A stretch of 7,668 nt of DNA from an uncultured Erysipelotrichaceae bacterium (lineage in GTDB: Bacteria > Bacillota_I > Bacilli_A > RFN20 > CAG-288): assembly GCA_902771745.1 (NCBI GenBank), contig CACXYG010000104.1, positions 1 to 7,668 on the forward strand, in the 5' to 3' direction. Under the pieces are notes generated by a model, which saw only the letters and a program-made list of their open reading frames with translations, had not been told where the DNA came from and did not search any database. This document shows, in pieces, positions 1 to 6,107 of this stretch. The translations under genes and the position numbers were made by a program. Within the stretch, counting starts at the first letter, position 1, and every line of letters starts with the position of its first letter.

Positions 1-2
1 AC

Positions 3-2300
3 ACCACAGCAGTCAAAGAATCTTTGAAGAATGATGATGTCGGTGTTGTCGTCATCGGTAGAAGCGGTGGTGAATCTGCTGACCTTCCAACTTCCGAGCT
101 TTCTACTGGCTCTTACTATCTCCAAATCGATCAGAACGAAAAAGACATGTTGAAGATGGCTTGTGATAACTTCGATAAAGTTATCGCCATCATCAATGCC
201 AATAACCCGATGGAATTAGACTTCTTAGAAGATGAGACTTATAAGAACGTCAAGGCTGCTTTCTGGCTTGGCGGTGTCGGTCAGGAGGGTATGCATGCCA
301 TTCCTGAGATCTTAAATGGTACGACCAATCCATCTGGTCGTCTTGTCGATACTTATGCCTATGATTCCACCTCGGCTCCATCCTTTAAGAACTTAGGTAA
401 CTACACCATCAACAATTCTTCTGTCACCAATGGTAACAAGTATCTTGTCTATGGTGAAGGTGTCTATGTCGGTTACAAATACTATGAAACCAGATATGAA
501 GATGTCGTTTTAGGCAACACTTCTGGTTATGATTATTCCACCTCTGTCCAGTTCCCATTCGGTTATGGTTTAAGCTATACCACCTTTGAATGGTCCGACT
601 TCACTGTCTCTGAAAAAGAAGATACTTATGAAGTCACTGTCAAAGTCAAGAACAAAGGCAATCACGCTGGTAAGGATGTTGTTGAAATCTACGCCCAGAA
701 ACCATATACCGCCGGTGGCGTGGAAAACGCCTCGGTCGAATTAGTCGGCTTTGCCAAGACTGGCGTCATCAAGAGCCGTGATTCGGAAATCGTCAAAGTT
801 GAAGTCAAGAAGAAAGACTTGGTCTCCTATGACTATAAGACCAACAAGACTTATATCATCAATAAGGGCGATCATTATCTTTCCGCCGGTAGAAACGCTC
901 ACGATGCGTTAAACAATATCTTAGCCTTAAAGGGTAAGACGACCAGCAATGGTATGACCGAAGACGGCGATAAGAATTTCGCCAAGATGATCTTCAACCA
1001 GGCTGAAATCGATGCTACCACTTATTCCAAGTCTGAAGTAACTGGCAACGCTATTACCAATCAGTTTGACGATGTTGATGTCAATTACTATGAAGACTTC
1101 ACTTATCTCAGCAGAAACGATTGGACTGGCACCTTCCCAACTACCTTCAAGAAGGGCTCCTGGACTGCTACTGATAAAATGCTTGCTGATTTAGAATTCT
1201 TTGATGTCACTTCTGATACTACCGATGATGAAACTATCAACGCTTTCACCTACAAGTCTGATTCTAAGGATACGACCTATAAGCTTCCAGATGTCATGGA
1301 ACTTCCATACGATGATACGAAGTGGGATGACCTCATCTCTCAGATGACTTATACCCAGATGACCAAATTGATCCGTTTAGGCGGTTACGCTACGGTCCAG
1401 GTTGACCGTATCGGTCTTCCAAAGACCATTGATAAAGATGGTCCAAGTGGTATCTCTGGTACGCTTGTCGGTGGTGAATCCACCATGGCATGGCCAGCTG
1501 AAGTCGTTATGGCTTCCACCTGGAATGCTCCAATGATTCAGAACCTCGGTGTCTGGTTTGGTGAAGACTCCATCGCTGCTGGTGTTGTCGGTGTCTATGG
1601 TCCTGGTGCTGACATCCATCGTTCTCCATACTCTGGTAGAAACTTCGAATACTTCTCTGAAGACTCTATGCTTTCTTATCAGATGGCCGCTCATGAGTTG
1701 AGAGGTTTGAGAAGCAAGGGCGTTCTTGCCTACGTCAAACACTTTGCTTTAAACGATCAGGAAACCAATCGTTATGGTAGTGCAATCTTCGCTAACGAAC
1801 AGGCTATCCGTGAAATCTTCTTCAAAGGCTTTGAGGGCGCCATTGTTGACGGCGGTGCCAATGCTGCTATGGCAGCCATGAACCGTATGGGTGCGCGATG
1901 GGTTGGCGCTCATAGAGGCGCTATGACGAATGTCTTAAGAGATGAATGGGGCTTTGAAGGCTTTGTCATCACGGACCAGGCTAGTGTTCCTGCCATGTTC
2001 TATCAAGATATGATCTCTGGCTTATGGGCTGGTTGCGATATGTGGCTCAACACTAACGAATCCTATTGGGCTTTAAGTGCCTATAAAGAAGATAAGACCA
2101 TGCAGTATTACATCACTCGTTCTGCTAAGAACATCGTTTACGCGATTGCTCATACTTGGGCTGTCAATGATGCCTATAAGACCAATACCGATGGCACGAT
2201 TTCTGAAACCACCAGTAAAATTTTCCCATGGAGAGCCTTATTGTGGATTGTTGATTGCATCATTTGGGTCGGTGCAATCGGTAGCCAAGAAAAAACCTGA
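3..2300 (+). CDS. Glycoside hydrolase family 3, permuted domain order, membrane-anchored (5' partial)
   Basis: The reading frame is open to the left edge, so the true start lies upstream; the TTG at 24 is internal. Visible order is as follows. A GH3 C-terminal alpha/beta domain (about 3-550) has VVIGRSGGESADLP, where the Glu at 72-74 fits the GH3 acid/base position. An FnIII-like domain follows (about 553-900, from PFGYGLSYTTF). The GH3 N-terminal barrel (about 1270-2160) has DGPSG (Asp 1437-1439), SGRNFEYFSED (1632-1664), KHF (1737-1745) and GFVITDQ, with the likely nucleophile Asp at 1974-1976. A hydrophobic helix (about 2220-2285) ends the protein, so the enzyme is probably extracytoplasmic and tethered. 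Classical GH3 enzymes have the barrel first; this order is the reverse. All key residues are present, so it is probably active on beta-linked gluco- or xylo-oligosaccharides, but the substrate cannot be read from sequence. A terminator follows 24 bases after the stop. Confidence 0.93.
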   Translation, partial: TTAVKESLKNDDVGVVVIGRSGGESADLPTSELSTGSYYLQIDQNEKDMLKMACDNFDKVIAIINANNPMELDFLEDETYKNVKAAFWLGGVGQEGMHAIPEILNGTTNPSGRLVDTYAYDSTSAPSFKNLGNYTINNSSVTNGNKYLVYGEGVYVGYKYYETRYEDVVLGNTSGYDYSTSVQFPFGYGLSYTTFEWSDFTVSEKEDTYEVTVKVKNKGNHAGKDVVEIYAQKPYTAGGVENASVELVGFAKTGVIKSRDSEIVKVEVKKKDLVSYDYKTNKTYIINKGDHYLSAGRNAHDALNNILALKGKTTSNGMTEDGDKNFAKMIFNQAEIDATTYSKSEVTGNAITNQFDDVDVNYYEDFTYLSRNDWTGTFPTTFKKGSWTATDKMLADLEFFDVTSDTTDDETINAFTYKSDSKDTTYKLPDVMELPYDDTKWDDLISQMTYTQMTKLIRLGGYATVQVDRIGLPKTIDKDGPSGISGTLVGGESTMAWPAEVVMASTWNAPMIQNLGVWFGEDSIAAGVVGVYGPGADIHRSPYSGRNFEYFSEDSMLSYQMAAHELRGLRSKGVLAYVKHFALNDQETNRYGSAIFANEQAIREIFFKGFEGAIVDGGANAAMAAMNRMGARWVGAHRGAMTNVLRDEWGFEGFVITDQASVPAMFYQDMISGLWAGCDMWLNTNESYWALSAYKEDKTMQYYITRSAKNIVYAIAHTWAVNDAYKTNTDGTISETTSKIFPWRALLWIVDCIIWVGAIGSQEKT

Positions 2301-2323
2301 GTAACTAATTAATCTCCCCTTAT

Positions 2324-2363
2324 AAAGACTGCCTGGGTTTAATCCCAGGCAGTCTTTCTTTCA
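2324..2363 (+). terminator. Rho-independent terminator after the GH3 gene
   Basis: A perfect 14-bp stem (AAAGACTGCCTGGG at 2324-2337 pairs with 2344-2357) encloses a 6-nt TTTAAT loop and is followed by the T-rich CTTTC. It lies 24 bases after the GH3 stop and only about 21 bases before the response regulator start. It should end GH3 transcription. Because no clear promoter fits between it and the next gene, it could also act as an attenuator with partial read-through into the signalling operon. Confidence 0.88.
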
Positions 2364-2384
2364 AAAAGGTGAAATGTTAAAATT

Positions 2385-3116
2385 ATGGTTGTGAAAATCA
2401 ATATAGGTTTGCTGGAAAACGAGCAAAAAGAAGTTGAATCGACCAAACAGATGTTACAAACCTTCTTCTCATCGCAAGGTTTGGACTTTTCCAGTGAAAG
2501 TTTTTCTAATTCTAATGACTTCTTAGCTTCCAATGTTCAGAAGTATGATCTGATCATTTTAGATATCCTTTTAGACAACGATGATCCTATGAATGGCATT
2601 GATGTTGCCAAAGAGATTCGCAAAGTCAATAAGCATGTTGTCATCATCTTTGTCACCAAGACTGCTCAGTTTGCTCTTGATGGTTATAAAGTTGATGCCA
2701 TCGACTATATCTTGAAGCCTCTTACCTATGAAGATTTCTACTTGAAACTTGTCAAAGCCATGAATGTCATCAAGTTCCATACCGATAAGGAATTTGTCTT
2801 GAAAAACATGGATGGTATCTTCAAGATCAAAGAGAGTGAAATCATCTATATTGAAGTCAAAAGACATTATCTCGACTTCCACCTCAAAACCGGGGTGAAA
2901 GCTTTTAGAGGCAGCATGAAGGAAGTCAGTCAGGAACTGACCGACAAATTTGCTAAGACTTCCAATAGTTTTATTGTCAATTTGCATTATACAAAACTGA
3001 TTAAGAAAGATGGCGTTGTTTTAGAGTGTGCGGGAAACTCTTATGAAGTTCCTTTAACAAAACTCTTTAAGAACAGTTTCATTTTGGCCTTAGAAAACTA
3101 TTCTGGGAGAAATTAA
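2385..3116 (+). CDS. LytTR-family response regulator (AgrA/ComE/BlpR-like)
   Basis: This 243-residue cytoplasmic DNA-binding response regulator has an N-terminal receiver domain (about 5-125). The acidic pocket is around E11 and E13, the likely phosphoacceptor is D60 in YDLIILDIL, and T91 and K111 (in YILKPL) are the conserved switch residues. A LytTR DNA-binding domain follows (about 135-238; KESEIIYIEVKRHYLDFHL, then NSFIVNLHYTKLI). Length and order match the AgrA/ComE/BlpR class, which binds direct repeats upstream of target promoters. The ATG at 2385 is preceded by AAAGGTGA (2365-2372), a rather long 12-nt spacing. The partner kinase starts 3 bases downstream, so the two are almost certainly co-transcribed and form a phosphorelay pair. 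Targets are unknown; no convincing LytTR direct repeats were seen in the short upstream gap. Confidence 0.93.
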   Translation: MVVKINIGLLENEQKEVESTKQMLQTFFSSQGLDFSSESFSNSNDFLASNVQKYDLIILDILLDNDDPMNGIDVAKEIRKVNKHVVIIFVTKTAQFALDGYKVDAIDYILKPLTYEDFYLKLVKAMNVIKFHTDKEFVLKNMDGIFKIKESEIIYIEVKRHYLDFHLKTGVKAFRGSMKEVSQELTDKFAKTSNSFIVNLHYTKLIKKDGVVLECAGNSYEVPLTKLFKNSFILALENYSGRN

Positions 3117-3119
3117 TCT

Positions 3120-4457
3120 ATGGATATTCAAACCTTCTTTATTTTTCGCTCTGAGCTTTTGATGTTTGAATTCCTCTTTTTCAGTCTTCCTTATTTTGCT
3201 AAAAAAGAACGTAAAAAACTCTTCTGGATCACTTTTCCAACAACTATCATCATCTATTTTTTAGTTGGAGTTGGTTTTGCTGTAATCAGCCAATATCAAG
3301 AGGCTCAAGTGAATTATGCAAGAGATTTTTCTGCCGCATATAACATTGTTCAGTATATCTTGTTCTACCTGCTTTTTGTCCTAGGGAGCAAAATCAATTT
3401 CAAAGGTAGTATTTATGAAATCATCTCTTGTACAACACAAGCGTTAGTCTTACGTCAAATCTGCTATTGCTTCTACATACTTCTTATCACCTTCATCGGT
3501 GACAACTATAACTTCTTGACCTTGGAATCGGTCAATTTCATCAACGGCTTACTTTATGTCTTCACTCATGTCTTTGCCGCTGCCATCTATTGTTTCTTCG
3601 CTCGAAAACTGCTCTTTAAATCCACCAACACCTTATCTAAGAGTATGCTTCTCATCTACATCATCGCTTCGGTAGCCTTGATCAACATTCACTCGGTTGC
3701 CGAGGTCTATTCCACCGAAGATTACTCCTTATACTTCAAACTGTTGATCTGTTCTGAAATCGTGTCCTTGATCATTCTTGTCTCCACGGATTTGTTGATT
3801 CGTTATACCAATCGATTAAAAGAAGAAAACTCCATTGTTCTTCATTTACTTGATGAACAAGGTAATCAGTTCAAGTTCTCCAAAGCCAATTCCGAAGACT
3901 TGAGAATCAAGGCTCATAACCTGAAACATCAGGTCAAAATCTTACGAGAAGGTGGCCCTGAAGCAGAAAAACTTCTCGATGAATTACAAGATTCTATCAA
4001 CGATTATGAAAGTACGATGTATCTCGATAACAATGTTCTGGGTATCATCTTAAGAGATAAATACTCCTATTGTAAAAAACACAACATCAAGCTCTCCTAT
4101 ATCTCTGATCCTAACGCCTTCCTTAATGTCTCCAAAGTCGATTTATATACTCTGATTGGTAATATTTTAGATAACGCTATTGAAGCTAGTTTAAAACTCA
4201 AGAACAAGAACCAAAGAGTCATCTCCGTCAACATCTCTTCCAAGAATGGCATTTCTTCCATTCGCTGTGATAACTACTACGAAGGAAAACTTGAGATTGA
4301 AAATGGTATCTATAAGACCAATAAACTGGATGCCTCTAACCACGGATATGGCATTATGAGTATTGATATGCTAGCTAAGAAATATGGTGGCTTTGTCGAT
4401 ATTCAGACTGAAAATCAGATCTTTGTTCTCCGTGTCAACGTTCCTGAAGCAGAATAA
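3120..4457 (+). CDS. GHKL-domain sensor histidine kinase (AgrC/ComD-like)
   Basis: This 445-residue membrane sensor kinase has about seven hydrophobic segments in its N-terminal half (roughly 6-26, 33-57, 72-92, 98-127, 140-165, 173-194 and 205-228), the topology of peptide-sensing HPK10 kinases. A short coiled linker leads to a DHp-like region with HNLKHQVKIL, where H270 is the likely phosphorylated His. The ATP-binding domain has an N-box (LIGNILDNAIEAS, N348 and N352) and a G-box (NHGYGIMSI, 408-415). A ribosome binding site GGGAGA (3105-3110) lies inside the end of the regulator gene, 9 nt before the ATG. It is the probable partner of the LytTR regulator upstream. By analogy it senses an external peptide, but no agrB/agrD- or comC-like gene is in the window, so the ligand is unknown. 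The C-terminus looks complete; the nearby IS has not cut it. Confidence 0.92.
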   Translation: MDIQTFFIFRSELLMFEFLFFSLPYFAKKERKKLFWITFPTTIIIYFLVGVGFAVISQYQEAQVNYARDFSAAYNIVQYILFYLLFVLGSKINFKGSIYEIISCTTQALVLRQICYCFYILLITFIGDNYNFLTLESVNFINGLLYVFTHVFAAAIYCFFARKLLFKSTNTLSKSMLLIYIIASVALINIHSVAEVYSTEDYSLYFKLLICSEIVSLIILVSTDLLIRYTNRLKEENSIVLHLLDEQGNQFKFSKANSEDLRIKAHNLKHQVKILREGGPEAEKLLDELQDSINDYESTMYLDNNVLGIILRDKYSYCKKHNIKLSYISDPNAFLNVSKVDLYTLIGNILDNAIEASLKLKNKNQRVISVNISSKNGISSIRCDNYYEGKLEIENGIYKTNKLDASNHGYGIMSIDMLAKKYGGFVDIQTENQIFVLRVNVPEAE

Positions 4458-4460
4458 AAT

Positions 4461-4491
4461 AAGGGGCTGCCCGTTCACACATATCTATGTG
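4461..4491. terminator. Left arm of a bidirectional terminator split by the IS
   Basis: AAGGGGCTG at 4461-4469, just after the kinase stop (4457), is the exact complement of CAGCCCCTT at 6071-6079, just after the hydrogenase stop on the other strand. Between them lie the IS and its TGTG target duplication. With the IS removed, the arms form a hairpin: 9 bp, a C/A mismatch, 2 more bp, an internal loop, then CACAT/ATGTG closing an ATCT loop, followed by TTTT on the + strand. The left fragment alone can still form a small hairpin (CACACAT/ATGTGTG, 4476-4482 with 4487-4493), partly using IS bases, but without a T tract. Confidence 0.6.
4488..4491. repeat. Target-site duplication (left copy), TGTG
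   Basis: The TGTG immediately before the TG end of the IS is repeated as TGTG at 6061-6064 immediately after its CA end. A 3-5 bp duplication is normal for the IS3 family, so this supports the element boundaries chosen here. Confidence 0.75.
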
Positions 4492-4516
4492 TGATGTGAA
4501 CCCCTAAACTTGGACC
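4492..4516 (+). repeat. IS left terminal inverted repeat (IRL)
   Basis: It reads TGATGTGAACCCCT then TTGGACC, and matches the reverse complement of 6036-6060 at 21 of 25 positions (mismatches at positions 4, 15, 16 and 18). It starts with the TG typical of IS3-family ends. It is distal to the transposase promoter, downstream of the orfB stop. Confidence 0.85.
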
Positions 4517-4522
4517 TTAAAA

Positions 4523-5332
4523 CTATCTTACTACATTAGCATTCCAATTGGTTAGCACCTCATGAGGTGCTAACCAATTTAATTTGGCCTGGATTCTCTT
4601 TTCGTTCCACCAGAGTATGTATTCTTCCAGTGCTGCTTTGAAGGTATCATAGTCATGGAATTCATATTCGTGGCCATAGAACATCTCCGTCTTGAGTCTT
4701 CCGAAGAAGTTTTCCATGACAGCATTGTCATGACAGTTGCCCTTTCGGGACATCGACTTGACGATGTTATGTTCCTTCAGCATCAACTGATATCTCTTCA
4801 TCCGATACTGCCATCCCTGATCGGAATGAAGAATCATTCCACCAAAGTCCTTTCGACCGCTAAACGCCATTTTCAGCATGTTCACTGTCTGCCTGAAGTT
4901 AGGATTCCTTGAGATGTCATAGCCGACGATCTCATGATTGAACAGATCGAGAATCGGTGAGAGATAGACCTTGCCCCACGGAAAATGAAACTCACTGACA
5001 TCGGTGACCCACTTCTCGAATGGCTTTGTCGCCTCAAATCTTCTGTCAAGAATATTGGGAGCGGTCTTGCCAACATTACCTCTGAACGAATTGTATTTCC
5101 CTCGAGGTTGTCTGGCGTAAAGCTCCATCTCCTTCATCAGTCTCTGGATCTTCTTGTGATTGACCTTTCCTTCCTTGCTGATCTCGGCAGTGATCCGTCT
5201 GTATCCATATCGGCCATGATTCTCATCAAAGACACGCTTGATCCTATCCTTGAGTTCCCTGTCCGGATCCGCATCGATACGCTTAACAGCGTATTCATAC
5301 GTCGATTTGGCCATTTCTGCCACTTTCAGCAA
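4523..5332 (-). CDS. IS3-family transposase OrfB (DDE integrase), read by -1 frameshift from orfA
   Basis: This is the catalytic half of the transposase (rve integrase fold). An HTH_21-like segment (about 25-80; HGRYGYRRITAEI, NHKKIQRLMKEM) precedes the catalytic core. The core residues are D111 (WVTDVSEF), D171 (LHSDQGWQY) and E207 (DNAVMENFFGRLKTE), with exactly 35 residues between the second Asp and the Glu, the DD35E signature of IS3. The C-terminus RIQAKLNWLAPHEV is also typical. The position used here begins at an internal TTG; the frame is open further upstream through ...ARAIAEILQGKEINVTLK and meets orfA in the -1 frame at the A7 heptamer (5437-5443). The natural product is therefore probably a fused OrfAB rather than a separately started OrfB. 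Its last codons contain a 34-bp perfect palindrome. Confidence 0.92.
   Translation of the reverse strand: MLKVAEMAKSTYEYAVKRIDADPDRELKDRIKRVFDENHGRYGYRRITAEISKEGKVNHKKIQRLMKEMELYARQPRGKYNSFRGNVGKTAPNILDRRFEATKPFEKWVTDVSEFHFPWGKVYLSPILDLFNHEIVGYDISRNPNFRQTVNMLKMAFSGRKDFGGMILHSDQGWQYRMKRYQLMLKEHNIVKSMSRKGNCHDNAVMENFFGRLKTEMFYGHEYEFHDYDTFKAALEEYILWWNEKRIQAKLNWLAPHEVLTNWNANVVR
4546..4579. repeat. 34-bp perfect palindrome inside the 3' end of orfB
   Basis: The left half, AATTGGTTAGCACCTCA (4546-4562), is followed by its exact reverse complement (4563-4579), centred on TCATGA. In RNA it would form a stem of about 15 bp with a CATG loop on either strand. On the - strand it encodes NWLAPHEVLTNW near the OrfB C-terminus. 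No T tract follows on the - strand, so it is not a classical terminator for orfB. A barrier to transcription or translation, or an mRNA 3' stabiliser, is possible. Confidence 0.9.
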
Positions 5333-5343
5333 TATCTTGAGGG

Positions 5344-5955
5344 TTACATTGATTTCTTTGCCTTGGAGGATTTCCGCAATCGCGCGTGCTTTCTCAGCCG
5401 CTCTTGCTTTTCCCTCTCTTCCACCAAGGCATCCAATTTTTTTAGGTAGAGTTCTCTTGCCTGCTGGTATAGAATCTTTTCCTTCAGCTTTTTGATTTCC
5501 GCCAACGCCTCTTTCAGTGTCTTTGGTTCATCCTCGGATGGCTGGATTTGTTCAGTCGGAACCATATCTTCCTTATTATCTGTTTCCATGTTCTTTCGAG
5601 ACCTCTCTCTTTTAGAACATTTTAAACCATCCATGCCTTTCTCACGATACTTTCTCACCCATGAACATAGATTGCCGTGATAAATACCGACAATATTGGC
5701 TTGCATCTCAAGTCCTATTGCTCCGTTTAGCACTGGCTCGATATATTGGTATTTCGTTTCAGGTGAATAATAATTGTTATGACCATGACGCAATCCCTCT
5801 TCTCCTTTTATCTTGTATACGGAGACCCAGTGGCGGACAATGGACCGATATTTGCACTTTCGGTTTTTAGAATCATAATCCCTGGGTATTTCATAGGAAC
5901 CATATTTCAGATAGTACAGAACCGCCTTCAGCTTGTCATCGAACGTAAACTTCAT
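5344..5955 (-). CDS. IS3-family transposase OrfA (HTH protein), 203 aa
   Basis: OrfA supplies the DNA-recognition part of an IS3/IS150 transposase. The start chosen is the ATG at 5955 (MKFTFDDKLKAVLYYL), because GGAGGGG lies 9 nt upstream (5965-5971) and the sequence looks like a normal OrfA N-terminus; the frame is open back to an ATG at 6015, but that would begin inside a palindrome. Two helix-turn-helix-like segments can be seen (about KLKAVLYYLKYG...VRHWVSVYKIKGEEGL and then GIYHGNLCSWVRKYREKGMDGL). A charged coiled-coil stretch near the C-terminus (LKEALAEIKKLKEKILYQQARELYL) fits the leucine-zipper multimerisation region. It stops at 5344; orfB continues in the -1 frame. At about 203 aa it is longer than the roughly 173 aa recalled for IS150 OrfA. 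Confidence 0.9.
   Translation of the reverse strand: MKFTFDDKLKAVLYYLKYGSYEIPRDYDSKNRKCKYRSIVRHWVSVYKIKGEEGLRHGHNNYYSPETKYQYIEPVLNGAIGLEMQANIVGIYHGNLCSWVRKYREKGMDGLKCSKRERSRKNMETDNKEDMVPTEQIQPSEDEPKTLKEALAEIKKLKEKILYQQARELYLKKLDALVEEREKQERLRKHARLRKSSKAKKSM
5437..5443 (-). promoter_or_regulatory. Programmed -1 frameshift slippery site A AAA AAA
   Basis: Seven consecutive A's on the - strand lie in orfA as ...CTA AAA AAA TTG, so the heptamer is in the correct zero-frame phase (X XXY YYZ) for tandem -1 slippage at Lys172-Lys173. After the slip the frame continues as ATT GGA TGC... with no stop into orfB. This is the usual means of making OrfAB in the IS3 family. No clear downstream pseudoknot was recognised. 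Confidence 0.75.
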
Positions 5956-5964
5956 ATCAAAAAG

Positions 5965-6051
5965 CCCCTCCATGGCTTTGGAGCGGTCGATGAATGAAGT
6001 GTCATGACACTTCATTCATCCTTGACCTACTCCTTGGTCCAATTAGAGGGG
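5965..6051 (-). promoter_or_regulatory. Predicted RBS-sequestering leader structure of orfA
   Basis: On the - strand, CCCCTCTA within the right inverted repeat (6044-6051) can pair over 8 positions (one G-U) with TGGAGGGG (5965-5972), which includes the orfA Shine-Dalgarno. The 32-bp palindrome sits in between as its own hairpin, bringing the two strands together. Only transcripts that begin outside the IS, or very near its end, would contain the CCCCTC block; a promoter starting further in would leave the RBS free. IS10 and IS50 are known to limit expression from impinging transcription this way; applying it here is inference. Confidence 0.5.
5989..6020. repeat. 32-bp perfect palindrome in the orfA leader
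   Basis: GATGAATGAAGTGTCA (5989-6004) is followed directly by its exact reverse complement (6005-6020), again centred on TCATGA. After a 3-nt bulge on one side, GGTC (5985-5988) can extend the stem by pairing with GACC (6024-6027). It lies 33 nt upstream of the chosen orfA start, between the right inverted repeat and the RBS. Confidence 0.9.
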
Positions 6052-6060
6052 TTCACTTCA
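6036..6060 (-). repeat. IS right terminal inverted repeat (IRR)
   Basis: Read on the - strand it begins TGAAGTGAACCCCT and ends TTGGACC, matching the left repeat at 21 of 25 positions. It ends in CA at 6059-6060 and is followed directly by the TGTG duplication. This is the promoter-proximal end of the transposase frames. Confidence 0.85.
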
Positions 6061-6064
6061 TGTG
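6061..6064. repeat. Target-site duplication (right copy), TGTG
   Basis: It is identical to 4488-4491 on the other side of the element and abuts the CA terminus of the IS. Confidence 0.75.
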
Positions 6065-6081
6065 GTTGGACAGCCCCTTTT
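6061..6081. terminator. Right arm of the IS-split bidirectional terminator
   Basis: CAGCCCCTT at 6071-6079, followed by two more T's, is the partner of AAGGGGCTG at 4461-4469, and ATGTG spanning the insertion point pairs with CACAT of the left arm. It lies 26 bases beyond the hydrogenase stop. With its partner now about 1.6 kb away, it can no longer form the original hairpin in a transcript of either flanking gene without looping out the IS. Confidence 0.6.
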
Positions 6082-6107
6082 GAATGTTACTTGATATGGA
6101 TAAAGAA

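Larger units (their letters stand above)
4492..6060 (-). mobile_element. IS3-family (IS150-like) insertion sequence, complete, 1569 bp
   Basis: The element has TG...CA ends, 25-bp terminal inverted repeats matching at 21 of 25 positions, a 4-bp TGTG duplication, and two - strand frames, orfA (HTH) and orfB (DDE integrase), linked by a -1 frameshift site. The repeat pattern, TG(A)nGTGaaCCCC...TTGGACC, resembles IS150 ends. It lies between the convergent kinase and hydrogenase genes, within the hairpin of their shared terminator. Both frames are intact and no catalytic residue is missing, so it is probably functional. It contains two long perfect palindromes near its ends. The exact IS name cannot be assigned without a database search. 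Confidence 0.9.

Noticed and set aside
1377..1742. Open frame of 121 codons on the - strand within the GH3 gene.
   Set aside because: It lies antisense to the conserved GH3 barrel, with no ribosome binding site and no recognisable domain; it is a coding shadow.
2077..2304. Alternative + frame at the end of the GH3 gene, ending in a lysine-rich AKKKPE.
   Set aside because: A positively charged tail after a membrane helix would be attractive, but the main frame stays open through the helix to its own stop, and there is no sign of a frameshift.
2374..2394. Six-codon leader peptide (MLKLWL) overlapping the response regulator start.
   Set aside because: Its ATG is only 1 nt from the end of the Shine-Dalgarno-like AAAGGTGA, too close for initiation, and such short frames are common by chance.
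2571..2987. Open frame of 138 codons on the - strand within the response regulator gene.
   Set aside because: It is antisense to the receiver and LytTR motifs; the + strand protein is unambiguous.
4985..5449. Open frame of 154 codons on the + strand across orfB/orfA.
   Set aside because: It is antisense to the transposase catalytic region and crosses the orfA/orfB junction; no ribosome binding site.
4461..6079. AAGGGGCTG/CAGCCCCTT repeats taken as the ends of the IS itself.
   Set aside because: They give no target duplication and lack TG...CA ends. The repeats at 4492-4516 and 6036-6060 have TG...CA, 21/25 identity, an IS150-like pattern and a flanking TGTG duplication. The outer pair is better explained as a split terminator.
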